Below are positions 45,706 through 57,730 of a DNA stretch of 64,000 nucleotides, in pieces. The DNA lies in contig JBCAQO010000001.1 of the NCBI GenBank assembly GCA_039111635.1, positions 1,674,001 to 1,738,000 of the forward strand. The letters run 5' to 3'. Position 1 is the stretch's first letter; every line of letters starts with the position of its first letter. The position numbers and the translations under genes were made by a program. Below the pieces are notes generated by a model. That model worked only from the letters and a program-made list of their open reading frames with translations, searched no databases and was not told the DNA's origin. This DNA comes from Heterobasidion occidentale. Its lineage: Eukaryota > Basidiomycota > Agaricomycetes > Russulales > Bondarzewiaceae.

Positions 45706-46882
45706 ATGTCAGCGGCAGACACTTCGAAACTATCCAAAAAGCAGAAGAAAGCGATCGCCTTCCGAGACCGAAAGGGAAAAGGAAAAAGAGCCGAACAAGA
45801 TGAAGCTATTCTTGACGTTCCTGTCCCCGAGGATCAGGATTTGGCTGAAGTGGAGGGCGATACGGCGACAGGTGAGACGCCTGACCCTACTCGATCATCT
45901 CAGAAGGAGAGAAAGCGGTCGAAAGCAGAAAACGGTCAGGGGGACAGTGGGCCGTTGGCGAAGAAGAGGAAAAGAGTCCAGGGCGAGGATAGGTCGGCGG
46001 GAGCGAACAAGAGCGAGGGCGAAGACGTTGGTGACGAAAAGAGGAAGAAGAAGCGGAAAATTAAGGCAGCAACAGAGGGAGTTGGGGCTGGGGTCGCTGC
46101 TGAGGAGACTGGGGAGCAGGAAGAGGATGTGAACTCGAAGACAAATTCGAAACAGAGATTCATTTTGTTTGTTGGTGCGTCGCTTCAATCCTGTTTCAGC
46201 TTTCCTCTACCGACAGTTATGCGCCATATGTCAAGGAAATCTGAAGTATACTACTCCGAAGAATGCTATTCAAGAGCATTTTGCTGCATGCGGTACGCCC
46301 ATCCTTTCTGGTTTTCACGTCTGTATTCTCAAGCTCTTCTCTACAGATCCGCCGCCCACTATCCGCCTCCTTACACAGAAACAGCAGCGGGCTGGCGCGA
46401 CGGTCGCGAAGTCGAAAGGCTGCGCCTTCCTCGAGTTCACGAGCAAAAATTCCTTACAGCAAGCGCTCAAGCTACATCACTCCACATTGGACAGTCGGCA
46501 AATCAATGTTGAGCTGACGGCGGGCGGCGGAGGTAAGAGTGAAACTCGGCTGTCGAAGTTGCGAGAGAGAAACAAACAGCTGGCTGTCCAAAGGGTGAGA
46601 CACTTTCCGGCCTTCGTCGTTTTAAAGCGGCCTAAGATTCCACATTCGTAGACGAAAAAACTACAGAAGGCCGTAGCAGACGGGCAAGAGGTACAACCTG
46701 ATCGGCCTCAACGCTTTTCTGCAACTTCCGGCGAAGGTGAGGCACCACTAGCGAAGCGGACCTGGACGGTCGGCGAAGAGGAGGACGAGAACACGCACCG
46801 TGGGGGGAAGAAGCACAAAAAGACGCGTGGTGCAAAGGTCAAGCCATGGGGAACAGGCGTCAATGCTATACCTGTGGGGTAA
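45706..46882 (+). CDS. NOP6-like RNA-binding nucleolar protein
   Basis: RRM protein resembling yeast Nop6, which assists early 40S assembly. A lysine-rich N-terminus, LSKKQKKAIAFRDRKGKGKR, and alternating acidic and basic blocks (DVPVPEDQDLAEVEGD; EKRKKKRKIKAA) precede the RRM. RNP2 is RFILFVGNLKYTTPKNAIQE, split by an intron after FVG, and RNP1-like SKGCAFLEF follows. LTAGGGGKSETRLSKLRERN is the conserved sequence after the RRM in this family. The C-terminus has KRTWTVGEEEDENTHRGGKK and ends KVKPWGTGVNAIPVG. Three introns; the frame is clean. It converges on SED5, with stop codons 178 bases apart. Confidence 0.8.
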
Positions 46883-47060
46883 TGACGATAGACATGCGAT
46901 TGCAGATAGAGACTTTCAGTCCCTCGGATCAGTTCATGGGGAAGACGCATATGAATCTATATGCATATCGACTGCATCTGCAGCAGCCATTAGTCCAAGA
47001 GTCCATGAGCATAAGCCCTGCGATATATACACGAATACGGCGCCATCCGTCGAAAGAGTG

Positions 47061-48444
47061 TCATGAAACCAAAATAAAGACAAGGAACTGTTGAAAACAC
47101 AGATTTAGATTGGCACCTTGCCTGTATCAAAGCCGATGGACTCACAAAAACTATCAGCACGCCGAACACCTTCAACATCAACCAACGATTACTGGAAATA
47201 CTAGCATAGTATTTCAAGAGCTCTCGTTGAGCACCACCCACGTTCGACGCAATATCCATTGTGTCTGCATCAATCCGCTGGACTGTTTCGTGCTGCTCAG
47301 CGACCATATGAGCTAGCTGGTTGAATATCTGGCCGAGCTCCGCAATTGTTGACTCTATAGATTCGATGGCGGTCGAACGCGATTGTATGTAGTTATCCTG
47401 GGAGAATGTGTGCTCGGTTGAACGTGGACCGTAGACATACAAGGCGTGAAATGCATACCTGCTGCTCCACTAGTTGCATCTGCATAAAAGCGCCACCTCC
47501 GTTCTGTCCGCCTGCGCCCTCTTCTGCATGATCAAGATCCAGCGCTAGCATATCGCCATTTGGCGTAGCTCTGCCCTTCCCCTTCGCGTCATATCGACCA
47601 GATGAGCCGTCACCCATTGGATCTTGCCGTTGTGTACTCGAGAAGAGGTACGAGTCTAGATACTATCGATGAAAAATGTATACTCGACGGACAGCAATAA
47701 ACGTACTGGCTGGTGCGTGATTGGCCGCCGTCGCCGTCGAATACATGAACTGTTCTGTTCGGTCTTTGGACTCCTTCATATTCTTCACTAGGAGATTAGC
47801 CAAAGCGCCTGAAGATTAGCAGTGCTTCACTTACCTGTGTTCGAATCTCTAGCACGTCCTTGAAGGTCATACTCGTCTCCGCCAACTTGTTCTGTAGGAG
47901 CATGACCACATTGTGGTTATGCTCTTCCACCTGCTTGGTGTCAGAAGACTTTGAAGAACCCTGCGCCTTCTGCTGTTTAGTGTAAGCTTGCAAGGAAGCA
48001 ATCTGCTTGTTGATGTTCGCAATATCTTGCTTGATTATGAACGTAAGTTCCTATCAGCCCAGCCCATTTTGCGACGTCAGCTAATTCGACCAGTTGTGAA
48101 TGAAAGAGCATTTGGGCGCACGCTAATCTCCACAGGCCGGTCATCAAACAACGTTTTCCGTTTCGCCACTACCGACGTTCAGCGCTCAGCTCTCGTCGCC
48201 CTGCGCGGTTTTGATATCTCCGAGATGGACACTCACGTTGTGCCAACTTCCCCAGCTTCGTCGATGTTGTGCTGATGTCTTTGGCAATGACCTTGGCCAT
48301 GCGCGAGAAATCACTCGCGTTATCACTCCTCCCTTGCTGCAAGAGCCGCTGCTTCTCCACCGTCCGCGTAGGGAGCGAGGACCGGTTCCGAATGGACTCG
48401 ACGCAGGCACGGAACTCGTTCGTGCGGTCTTGTGTTCCAGGCAT
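47061..48444 (-). CDS. SED5: Syntaxin SED5 (Golgi Qa-SNARE)
   Basis: Target SNARE of the cis-Golgi for ER-Golgi and intra-Golgi fusion. The start MPGTQDRTNEFRACVESIRN matches the Sed5/syntaxin-5 N-terminal peptide that binds Sly1. The Habc helices include TFIIKQDIANINKQIASLQA and NHNVVMLLQNKLAETSMTFK, ending DVLEIRTQNMKESKDRTEQF. A linker (RQDPMGDGSSGRYDAKGKGR) precedes the SNARE helix, DNYIQSRSTAIESIESTIAE then GQIFNQLAHMVAEQHETVQR, with the central glutamine, and RIDADTMDIASNV. The transmembrane anchor is WLMLKVFGVLIVFFLVFILVS after the last intron (about 47088-47144 removed). About six introns; the frame is clean. Confidence 0.93.
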
Positions 48445-48812
48445 TTTAAGGAAATAATAATAAAATAGACCTCAGTTGAATGGCTGAATAATGCCCGGGA
48501 CGATGATTGAAAGGAAGAAGCAAACGTGAAGGAGTGTGAGGTGTTTGTCCGGAGGCGAGATGGTCAAGGCGCTTACGCCCACCAACTTACACGTGTCACG
48601 CACTATGGGGCGTGTCACCTATGTCACAATGCGTTTATGCTGTGTCCACTCCGTGACATCATGCTCTTGACATACAATATTCAATATTCAATTCCGAGAG
48701 GGTCCGTCGAAGGGCCAGACACTAGAGCCTATACTATCTTCAAAATAATTCCTGCTCGTCAACATTACTTGCGTATCTGAGAACAGAAGGCCATCTTATT
48801 TCTCTTCTATTG
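48445..48812. promoter_or_regulatory. Divergent promoter region, SED5 and GPD
   Basis: 367 bases between ATGs. GTGTCAC occurs twice near 48593 and 48613 as short repeats; significance unknown. No gene seen. Confidence 0.4.
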
Positions 48813-50482
48813 ATGCTGACGACGAGCGCGCTCATTCTAGGACTGAGCCGCACGCGTAGTACCGCGATCCACTTCCCCTCCAACTTACTCTCTGACCTCT
48901 CTCTCTTCCCCCACTCATTCCCCTTCACACACAATCGAGCGTATTCCCATCAGCGGTTTGCCCATCCATCGAGATTTCCGATGCCCTCTCCCTCGCGCTC
49001 TCCTTGTCCAAAATCAAAAGTCCTAGTTTTAGGTGCTGGAAACTTTGGTAGCTGCCTCGCAGACCATCTTGGAGATTCGAACCATGAGGTTTACATGTGG
49101 TCGCGCGAAGCGGACATCGTCGAGTACTTCAATCAACATCATCGTAATCCACGATATCTCCAGGACCATGATTTCCCTAAGAACATTACAGCCATAGGCC
49201 CTGACCTTCCCGACGCGGAATTGATCAAACAAGTAGACGTGCTGCTGTTTGCTATACCCACGGAAGGTGTAAGGTGGGGTACTCTGTTGTTGTTCTGCGT
49301 CCTGAACTTGAGACGCGATTTTCAGGTCGACATTGACTCAACTTCGACCGCGATTGGATGAAAAGAAACTACCCCTCCTGATCTTCGTCAATAAGGGCAT
49401 CGAGATCGCTACCAATGCCTTGACGTTGGAGATCATCGTCGACACGTGTGGCAAGGACATCGCGCGCGTCGCGACTTTTATTGTGAGCGTCCAAGTGACG
49501 CGTCGTGGTGTGTCTGAACGTGATCCTCCCTAGTAGTCTGGCCCGTCCTTCGCGAAAGAGAGTATGCGTCATTATTTCGTATTCTATGCGCTTTCTGACG
49601 TGTCGTTCAGTTGTCAGAAGACAGCCGACTTCTGTCTCGGTGGTGTCCCTATCAGAAGCCCACGCCGAAAGAGCCTCAGAAGTCTTCCATCAGCCATGGT
49701 TCCGATGGTTCGTCATCCGCGTCTGTGGGAGCATATATGTTGTCTTACAGCAGATCAGTTACACAGGCTACGATCCTGTCGGCGTAGAGTTGGCAGGCGC
49801 GTTGAAAAACGTGTATGCGATTGCGGCAGGGATGGCTGACGGTCTTGGGTTTGAGAACAACACGCGAGCTAGTGAGTTGGAACGGACAAGGCTGGTCACA
49901 CCGGTATCATCTGACGCGCTAGCGTGCTTCCAGGTCTGATAACTCGCGGGTTGGCTGAAATGACACGGATCGGGACTGCGTATGGTGCCGACCCTTTGAC
50001 GTTTCTGTCACTGGCTGGGGTTGGGGATTTGTTCCTTACGTGCAGCTCGCCCACGAGTCGCAATTATACTGTTGGTTACCGGCTTGGGAAAGGTGAGACG
50101 CTGGACGAGATCATACGCACGCTCGGCAGCGTTGCCGAGGGCGTCACAACGGCTAAGGGGCTCAAGGCCATTGTGGATGATCTCGGAGTGGCGGCACCCA
50201 TCGCGATCGGGGTGCGTACAAGCACGTAAATTATTTCTTGTGATTGTGACTGACGGGGAGCGTCGCGCCGAGTCCAGGTGTACGAGGTGTTATACGAAGG
50301 TATGTTTGAACGACCGTTGGTGCCGTGGCCAATGAGCGCTGACAAGCTGTGTGTGTGCAGGCAAGGCGGTGAAGGATCGGGCGCAGCAACTGATGGAGCA
50401 CCCGCCCATACGAGAGCTGGACCTGAGAGAAAAGGCGGGTGGACCTGCGAGGGACTTGATGAGGAAGCTGGGGCTGGAGTGA
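48813..50482 (+). CDS. GPD1: NAD-dependent glycerol-3-phosphate dehydrogenase
   Basis: Reduces dihydroxyacetone phosphate to glycerol-3-phosphate, feeding glycerol and lipid synthesis and cytosolic NADH balance. The Rossmann motif is [19 protein letters not shown], then [48 protein letters not shown] and [10 protein letters not shown] cover the NAD site and substrate loop. [20 protein letters not shown] carries the catalytic lysine, and [18 protein letters not shown] and [17 protein letters not shown] follow; the end is LMRKLGLE. About seven introns, several with alternative acceptors, all restore frame. The first ATG (48813) adds 56 residues with no acidic residue until an aspartate and an AYS-HQR motif, resembling a mitochondrial presequence; an inner ATG (48981) would give a cytosolic form. 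Confidence 0.92.
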
Positions 50483-50757
50483 GTGGATGTAGCGGACATG
50501 CAGAATGAATAATAGCGTGACTTGTGGGACGGAAGAAAGCGAGGCGGAAGAGCCGGACTGGAGCGAGGGTGTGTTTACGTGAACGGGTGCTTGATCTGCT
50601 ATCGAGATCTTTCCCAGGCAAATTTTCGAGCGACCCGGTGGCGAATTGCTGTCCTGTGTCTGCGCACCCTCTCCACCTCCTCCCGTCCCCACCCATCTCC
50701 CGTCCATATCCTCTCTGCTCTCGGTCGCGGTCTCTTAATTATTTCTGAAAGAGAAAA

Positions 50758-52958
50758 ATGGTCTCTGAACTCTGGAAAGCTTCCTCGGAGGGTGACCTCG
50801 CCCGAGTGAATCACCTTTTGCTCGAGGCCACCGTTGCCGATATCGAGATCAACGGTTCGTTTTTTTCCTACTCGGTTTTGCCTCGTGCTCCCAGCACGTC
50901 CAAGTCGTATTGACACCTAGTCAACTCAAGATCAGAATGGCATGACACCGCTCATTGAAGCGGTCAAAAACGGTCACTACGACGTGGTCAAGGCCCTCCT
51001 CGACAAGGGTATGCCTCCCCCCCACCTCCTCTATCGATTCCTCACACCTTTCTCGCAGGCGCCGACCCTAATCACGCGTCGAGTCAAGGCCTTCCGCCGC
51101 AGTACACGTCAGACCCTGCCATCGTGGACCTTCTCCGCGCTGCCGCCGCCAAAACGCATCCCGAGGCTTTCCAGCCCCAACCCATCTACCCTCATGATCC
51201 CAACGTCGACCCCTCCAAGGGTTACTATTTACCCCCGCCGGGCCCTTACGCGTACTATCCCGGCATGCCCATTCCGCCTCTTCCCGAAGGCGCCGTTCCT
51301 TACTATCCCCACCCCCCACCACACCCCGCGGACGACCAGCACCCCCAGGGCGGGCTTGTTTCAAATCTCCCTCCACCGGAAATTGCCCGACTGATTCCCT
51401 GCAGGTATTTTCCCGCATGCCGCTATGGCGCGTCTTGCATGTTCGCCCATCCCCAGGGCCCTTACTTTCAAGGGCCTGTCCCTCCTCCCGCTCAGTACCC
51501 TACCCATTATGACCCCATGAACCCCCACCCCTACCCACCCAATTTCTATCCTATGCCGCCCCCACCGCCTTTCCAGCAGGCTAATGCTATGCCCCCCTCC
51601 TCTCATGACCCCGGTATCCCCCCAGAACGGGCCGCAATCTGCGCCTCCGATGGCTCACGCACGTTCAGGGTCCGACGTCCTTTCGCCTCTGCAAGGTCCT
51701 TACAGCGCGTCGGGCGCTCCAACTCCTGGCTCTATGCCGTATGGTGCGATCTCCCCAGTCTCTCCTTCCTACACACACCCCGGTCCTCTTGCCCTTCCAC
51801 TCTCTGCAAACCAACATCCTTCTGTTAACGGCGGCCCTCAGTCGCCAGTGTACCCGCCTCCTGGTCCTTCTGGGCCTAACTATGATCCTCGTCGGGACTC
51901 GATCGGTCAATACCCTTCCGCACAGCCCGCACAACGTGTCCTGTCGGAACCGAATGGGATGCAAAAATCGCCGCCCCTCCACGTTCCCGACAGCTTCGGT
52001 CCTGGAGGTCATCGTGATGGCATGGGGCATCACCGCCGAGGGAGCTTCCATCGGCCGTCTTTCGGTGGCGGCCGTAAGCCTCCTTGCCTTTTCTTCCCCT
52101 CTGGAAGGTGCAGGAACGGGTTCGTCGTCACTTCATATGATCGATTATTGATCTTCCATTGACGCCTTTTCTATCTTTAAGTGATGACTGTCGCTTCCCT
52201 CATATCATGAGTGAGACTACTGTTGTCCCCCCTCCCCATCAATCCCACCAGCCGCACTTTGCAGGCCGGGGTGGTCGGTTTCGTCCCCCGCCCTTCATGA
52301 ATGGCAACGGCGCTGGTCCGGCGGCAATTGAGGACAAGCTGGCGGCGATGACTTTAAATGATGTAAATCTGCTTTCGTTTTTTATATACCTCCGATGTCG
52401 AACTTGTGCTGATCACATTCCGCAGGACAGCGCCCCCGGCCGTCAGGAGAGCGTGGGCAGCACAACTCCTCCTGAGGTCGCTGCGAACCGTGTGCGCCCA
52501 CCCACAGGTCCAAAACAGTCCAACCATGCTGCCCACGGCGCGCGTCCTGCCAGGCCGGCCGTGATACCCAAACAGCGCGTGCCTAACGCCGATGAATTCC
52601 CTGTCCTCGGGGGTTCGACGACCCCACCTTCGCGAAGCCCGGCAATAAACGGACATGCCAATGGGTACTCGGGCCCCACTGCAGCTCAAGTCCTGCAGGC
52701 CCCTCCACCGGCGCGCAAAGACAGTGTTAAGGGCTCTTCGCGCAGCGAAACCCCGGACTCTCTCCATGCGGCTCAGGTGGGATAATGTTCTGATCACAAC
52801 GGAGATCGCGCTGATATGTGTCATCGTAGGCCTCAAAGCCCGCTTCCGAGGCAGTCCCCGCCGCTCACCAGGACCACGTGAACAAGCTTCCAGTCTCGTT
52901 TGCCGCGGTCGCCACCGGAGCACCAGACGCCTCCAAGGAGGTCTCTGTCTCGGCATAA
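50758..52958 (+). CDS. Ankyrin-repeat and CCCH zinc-finger protein
   Basis: Likely RNA-binding regulator; exact role unknown. MVSELWKASSEGDLARVNHL and NGMTPLIEAVKNGHYDVVKA, then LLDKGADPNHASSQGLPP, make an ankyrin unit. CRYFPACRYGASCMFAH is a CCCH finger with C-x5-C-x5-C-x3-H, and CLFFPSGRCRNGDDCRFPH is the classic C-x7-C-x5-C-x3-H, joined by an intron within it. Between and after them are Pro-rich tracts, RRDSIGQYPSAQPAQRVLSE, IEDKLAAMTLNDD and VIPKQRVPNADEFPVLGG, the last a motif found in poly(A)/RNA-linked proteins. The end is FAAVATGAPDASKEVSVSA. About five introns. One base is missing near 51589-51600 in a C-run (ANAMPP to LMTPVSPQNG). A long pyrimidine-rich 3' region follows. Confidence 0.8.
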
Positions 52959-53598
52959 AATGGCTATCTAGCCTGCCCTTTGTTTTGCTCGATGTTTTGC
53001 CTAGACATTGCATCTCTTCCGTGCTCTTTTTACGCATTTTTTTCCCGATCTGGGTATCGCGTTTTTTCTTCTTCTTTCGTTTTCCATTCTTCGGTTTTTC
53101 CAAAATTTCAACGTCTATATATCTGTTTTCGGTGCCTCTCCACACATATATTCTCCGACCCCATTTCCTCTGCTTTCCTTCCTCTGTTGTCTCCCGCCCC
53201 GCTTACCTCGATAAACCAACCTCTAGCATGTCACGGACCCTGACTCCGTCCCTCAGCATCAAGATCGTCATGTCTCACTGTGCATCTCTGTCCACATATG
53301 CCTGTTTAGATTCATACTCTCTCTATTCTCCCTGTCTATCGTGTTCTGGTCTACATAAAGGCTATTTACGCTACTAACTCATTTCTTGTGATACTTGGCT
53401 TTCGTATCATATGTGCCTGCAGCAGTTCCTCTGTGCTTTTTTTACTTGTTGTTTTTCACTTGCTTCAGCTTCTTGTCGCGCCCTTCTTTCCCCAAAAAAT
53501 AGCATGGGTCTATGGGTTGTACTGGTTTTCATCACCCGCGTCGATAGACAAACGGTAGATAGTGCAATATGAGTATGTGTTCGTGTGGTGTTCGGTGT
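52959..53598. other. Pyrimidine-rich 3' intergenic region
   Basis: 640 bases between the convergent ankyrin-CCCH and ADE5,7 genes. Strongly T- and C-rich on the plus strand (for example 52975-53170), with no gene. It probably contains the 3' UTR of the first gene. Confidence 0.5.
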
Positions 53599-56495
53599 CT
53601 ACGCCGTCCATCCTTCCAGGTTCTGCATCTCTACGCCTGCCTTGTCAGAGACCTGACCGATCCTGTACGCGCGCGTCTCGCCCGCTGCGGCGAGGGACCG
53701 CAGCACATCGTCGACCTTCGACGGGTCGACGATCAACACCATCCCGATCCCGTTGTTGAACGTCCGCGCCATCTCGAGCGGTTCGATGCGGCCGTGCTTG
53801 ACCAGGAACTTGAAGACGGGCGGGAGTTCCCACGCCGATGCGTCAATGGTGCACCCCAGGCCCTTGGGGAGGACGCGGGGGATGTTTTCGACAAAGCCGC
53901 CACCTGTGATGTGCGACATGCCCTTGAGAAGACCCGCTTTCACGGCAGGAAGAAGCGTTTTGATGTAAATTTTGGTGGGCTCGAGTAGAGCGCGGCCGAG
54001 CGTGACGTTGGCGTCCCATGGACAAGGCGAAGAGTAGGTCAGCCCTGAAATCGCGACCACTTTCCGAACCAGTGAGAAGCCGTTAGAGTGCAACCCCGAA
54101 GAGGACACGCCGATCAAGAAGTCTCCAGCGGCGATATTGGGCTGCGGCAAGATTTGCTCTCGCTCGACCGCTCCGACTGCGAAGCCTGCGAGATCGTAAT
54201 CGCCTACAGGATACCCGTCAGATACAGGCGTTCCTGATTCGACCGATATACTCACCTGGTAGGTACATCCCTGGCATCTCGGCTGTCTCGCCGCCGATCA
54301 GAGCACATCCGGCTTGCTGACACCCAACAGCAATGCCCTTGATCACTTGCGAGGCGACGTGGACCTCGAGCTTACTGCAGCCATAGTAATCCAAGAAATA
54401 CAATGGCTCAGCACCTTGAACGATGAGGTCGTTGACTGACATGGCCACGAGGTCGATTCCTGTTTAGAAACACAAGATTCACCAAAATAATTCCTTCGGA
54501 CCGTAGAGATACGAACTCCGAGACCCGACATAGAAAACAATGTGGCATTTGAGGAACAGGGTACGAACCTACACTGTCGTGAATGCCTGCATCGACGGCA
54601 ACGCGTAATTTTGTGCCCACGCCATCGGTGCCGCTCACGAGCACGGGGTCTTTGTATCCTGTCGCCTTGAGGTCGAATACGCCACCGAAGCCGCCAATCT
54701 CCCCGTCCGCGCCCGCCCGACGCGTGGCGCGAACGTATGGCTTAATGGCTTCTACGAGCGCATTGCCGGCATCTACCGACACACCTGCCTGGGCGTAAGT
54801 GAGGCCAGAGGTAACGTCGGATTGCAAAGCTCTGTGAAAATGAAGCATGGATTCAGGTGTGACACGCAGGGCATGGGTGCACGAATATTACCTGTAAGCA
54901 ATGTCCCGTCGATACGTCTTGCCCTCAAAGTCCACCTTGTCGACCCCAGCATATGCAGCATCCAGTGCCTCGCGCAGTGTCGGTGCAAATGCAGCAACAG
55001 CAATCACCCGGCCCCCTGAGGTTTCTACGGCGTCATTCCTTTTGATAGTCCCTGCGTGGAACACAACCACATCTAACTCACAATGTGTCAGATTATTTTT
55101 TCTCGAGCAGACGTGTTTGACATACTCGAGGGGACCTCGCCTAATAAAATACTTTTCCCTTTGGCATAGCTTCCAGGGTAGCCTCCAGAGGCCAATACTA
55201 CAGATACAGCAAATCCAGAGCGGGCGTTAATCTTCACCGCGTCCAGACGGTGTTCTACACAAGCCTATTTTTGCAATCAAGACAGGAAATGAGGAGGTGG
55301 GTACACACACTTACTAGTAATACAGATGCTAAGTCGGTGTCATCGCTGAGAAGAAGCATAAGAGCCTCTGTCTCCGGGTCTCCGAAGCGAACGTTATATT
55401 CGAGTACTTTTGGACCCGTTTCTGTGAGCATGAAGCCGGTGAAGAGCATACCGACGAAAGGAAATCCTAGATGCATCGGATTTGATATGGATATATGCGA
55501 GTTCATGAAGGAGGAACACACCATCTCGTCGCATGCCATCGATCGTAGGTTTCAATGATTCCTTCATGATTTGCTCCATTACTGCAGGCGTTGCATCTGG
55601 AGCGGGCGCGTAGGCCCCCATACCGCCAGTATTTGGGCCCGTATCGCCTTCACCAATTCGTTTGTGATCCTGAGCAGCAGGCAACGGGACGATGGTGTAC
55701 CCATCAGAAAACGCGAGTACAGACAGTTCGGGGCCGACGAGTAGTTCCTCGATCACGACCTCATCCCCTGTAGACGATGTAAGCTCTATTCGATGGTGAA
55801 AAATAGTCAATACCATTGACGCACCTGCTGATCCAAACACGTTTGCGACCATGATCTCCTTGAGACCCTCAATGGCTTCCTCCACTGTCTCTGGGATAAG
55901 CACACCCTTCCCAGCGGCCAGTCCGCTCGCTTTCAGGACGACCTTGTGTCCGCAAGTGAGTACATACTCGATGGCCTCTTGGATTTGTCGCGAGGTGAAT
56001 GTGCGGTACGCGGCGGTCGGGATCGAATGACGCGCCATGAAATCTTTGGAGAACGCTTTGGATCCTTCCATCCTGGCCGCCAACGCGCTGGGGCCGAAGA
56101 CAGGGATGCCGACTAGAGGCTAGGTGTTATAGATGTCTGGTATTTATAAATGTGTAATTGTGAAGACCTTTTCGGAAGTAAGTTTCGACGCCGTCCACCA
56201 GTGGTTGTTCTGGCCCGGGCAATAGGAGATTGATCTAAAGCAGAAAAAGCGCGATGAATGGCGATGCGAATAGCATTGGGGATAGCAAACGCACTTTGTT
56301 TTCGACGGCCCACCTAACGAGCTCGTGAAATTCCGAGCCCGAAACTTCGGAGACGTTGGAGATTTTGGAGCCAGTGCTCGTTCCTCCGTTTCCGGGACAG
56401 ACGAAGATGTGCTGGACGAGCTCGGACTGGGCTAGCTTCCAGGCCAGCGCATGTTCTCGTCCTCCACTGCCCAGTACGAGGATTCGGAGCGACAT
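53599..56495 (-). CDS. ADE5,7: Bifunctional purine enzyme GARS-AIRS (ADE5,7)
   Basis: One polypeptide with phosphoribosylamine-glycine ligase and aminoimidazole ribotide synthetase activities, steps 2 and 5 of purine synthesis. The start [20 protein letters not shown] is the GARS N-terminus. ATP-grasp motifs include [52 protein letters not shown] and [19 protein letters not shown] linker, [18 protein letters not shown], leads to the AIRS half: [111 protein letters not shown] and [11 protein letters not shown]. The end is [10 protein letters not shown]. About ten short introns; the frame is clean. An alternative stop is not apparent. Confidence 0.95.
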
Positions 56496-57730
56496 TGTCC
56501 TCAGGAGTGAGAGCAGCGTCAGCTTATCGTAGGCAAGAGCCGATGAGCGTATTCGAGTGAAGAATTGACTCAAGAGTTTTTAGTAGATCTACTTTAGATC
56601 TTGGAGATTAGATAAGATTGCACACATCTCCCACATCCATTCAATATCTCCTAGTCTCGTCCTTCAAGCTTCATGTCCCTCAATGACATTATCTGTTATT
56701 GTTCACGATGCACTTCTTTTTCTTTCTTCTAATTATATCGATACTGCGATTCGATTGCTGATCGTGTCAAAGGGCATGATGGAATGTCCGTTTCTCCATC
56801 TGATGAGTTTCCATCCTATCAACATCTTCCTGCCGAGGAAATGCACTGGGTCCTGTTACTGCGGATCCAAGTGTACAGCATGACTGTCGCTGCGAGAACA
56901 CTGCGGCAAAGTTCCACTCAGCAATCAAGGACGTGAAGCAGATTGCTAGAATTGACAAGCCGAGAAGTATGATACGAAATCAATTGAGAAGTCAACTGCG
57001 CGCACGTACAGCCTTCCATTAGAGCATAGTGAGTGGCGCACTGCGCTGAGAAAATCAATCAAGATCCACATACCAGGCGCGCCACTGTACGCTGTCACGT
57101 TTTCAACAAAGCTGTGGGATCCAACACAGAGCAGCAGGGTCATCCAGTCATCCAGTCATGGGTAGAAATCAAAGCCGATGTCTTTCCAACGACGAAGCAA
57201 GTCCAGCAACCAGCAGACGTCGATCTCTCGATATTCGCAGGCAGTTCGAAAGCCCACAATGATCCATGAGTTGCAAGAGTAGAGTCACCCTTGCAAAGAA
57301 AAGGGACCTCATCCGTATCAACATGAGACTATTGGCCGAGTTTCCCAGCGCTGTGACTACGTCAATATCAGCATGAAGTAAAGGAGCTGACCAAACGCGA
57401 GTCTGCGGAAAGCCGTAGGGCGTTAGGCCGCGCAGAGCAGTGCAGGAGAAGTTGCAAGAGAGACAGATTCGACTCGTTGAGATGCTGACCTGAACGTCGA
57501 TGGTGATCGCGGCGGCTGTGAGGCTCTGAAGGGTCGATAATAGAAAAGACTAGGAGGAGTTATCAGGCGAAACAAGAAAATGGAAGGCAATACGGGGAAA
57601 GCAGGGCTGCCAAATAGGGGGCATAGGATGCGGCCTGGGGCCGTTGATGTCGAACGAGGGAAATCAGCGCCTACATTCGCCTGTACCTCTCGATCCCAGC
57701 TGTGAAGGACTGCTGCCGCAAAGAAGGACG
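56496..57730. other. 1.2 kb upstream region without a gene
   Basis: Between the divergent ADE5,7 and the disordered-protein gene. Short frames resemble nothing. The first 150 bases should hold the ADE5,7 promoter. No TGACTC-type purine control motif was identified with confidence. Confidence 0.4.

Noticed and set aside
47061..47088. C-terminus of SED5 read straight through the last intron
   Set aside because: Reading on gives a long polar tail; splicing gives the expected hydrophobic anchor ending LVFILVS.
57120..57170. Short direct repeats of CATCCAGT
   Set aside because: Only two or three copies of a few bases with no context; not distinguishable from chance.
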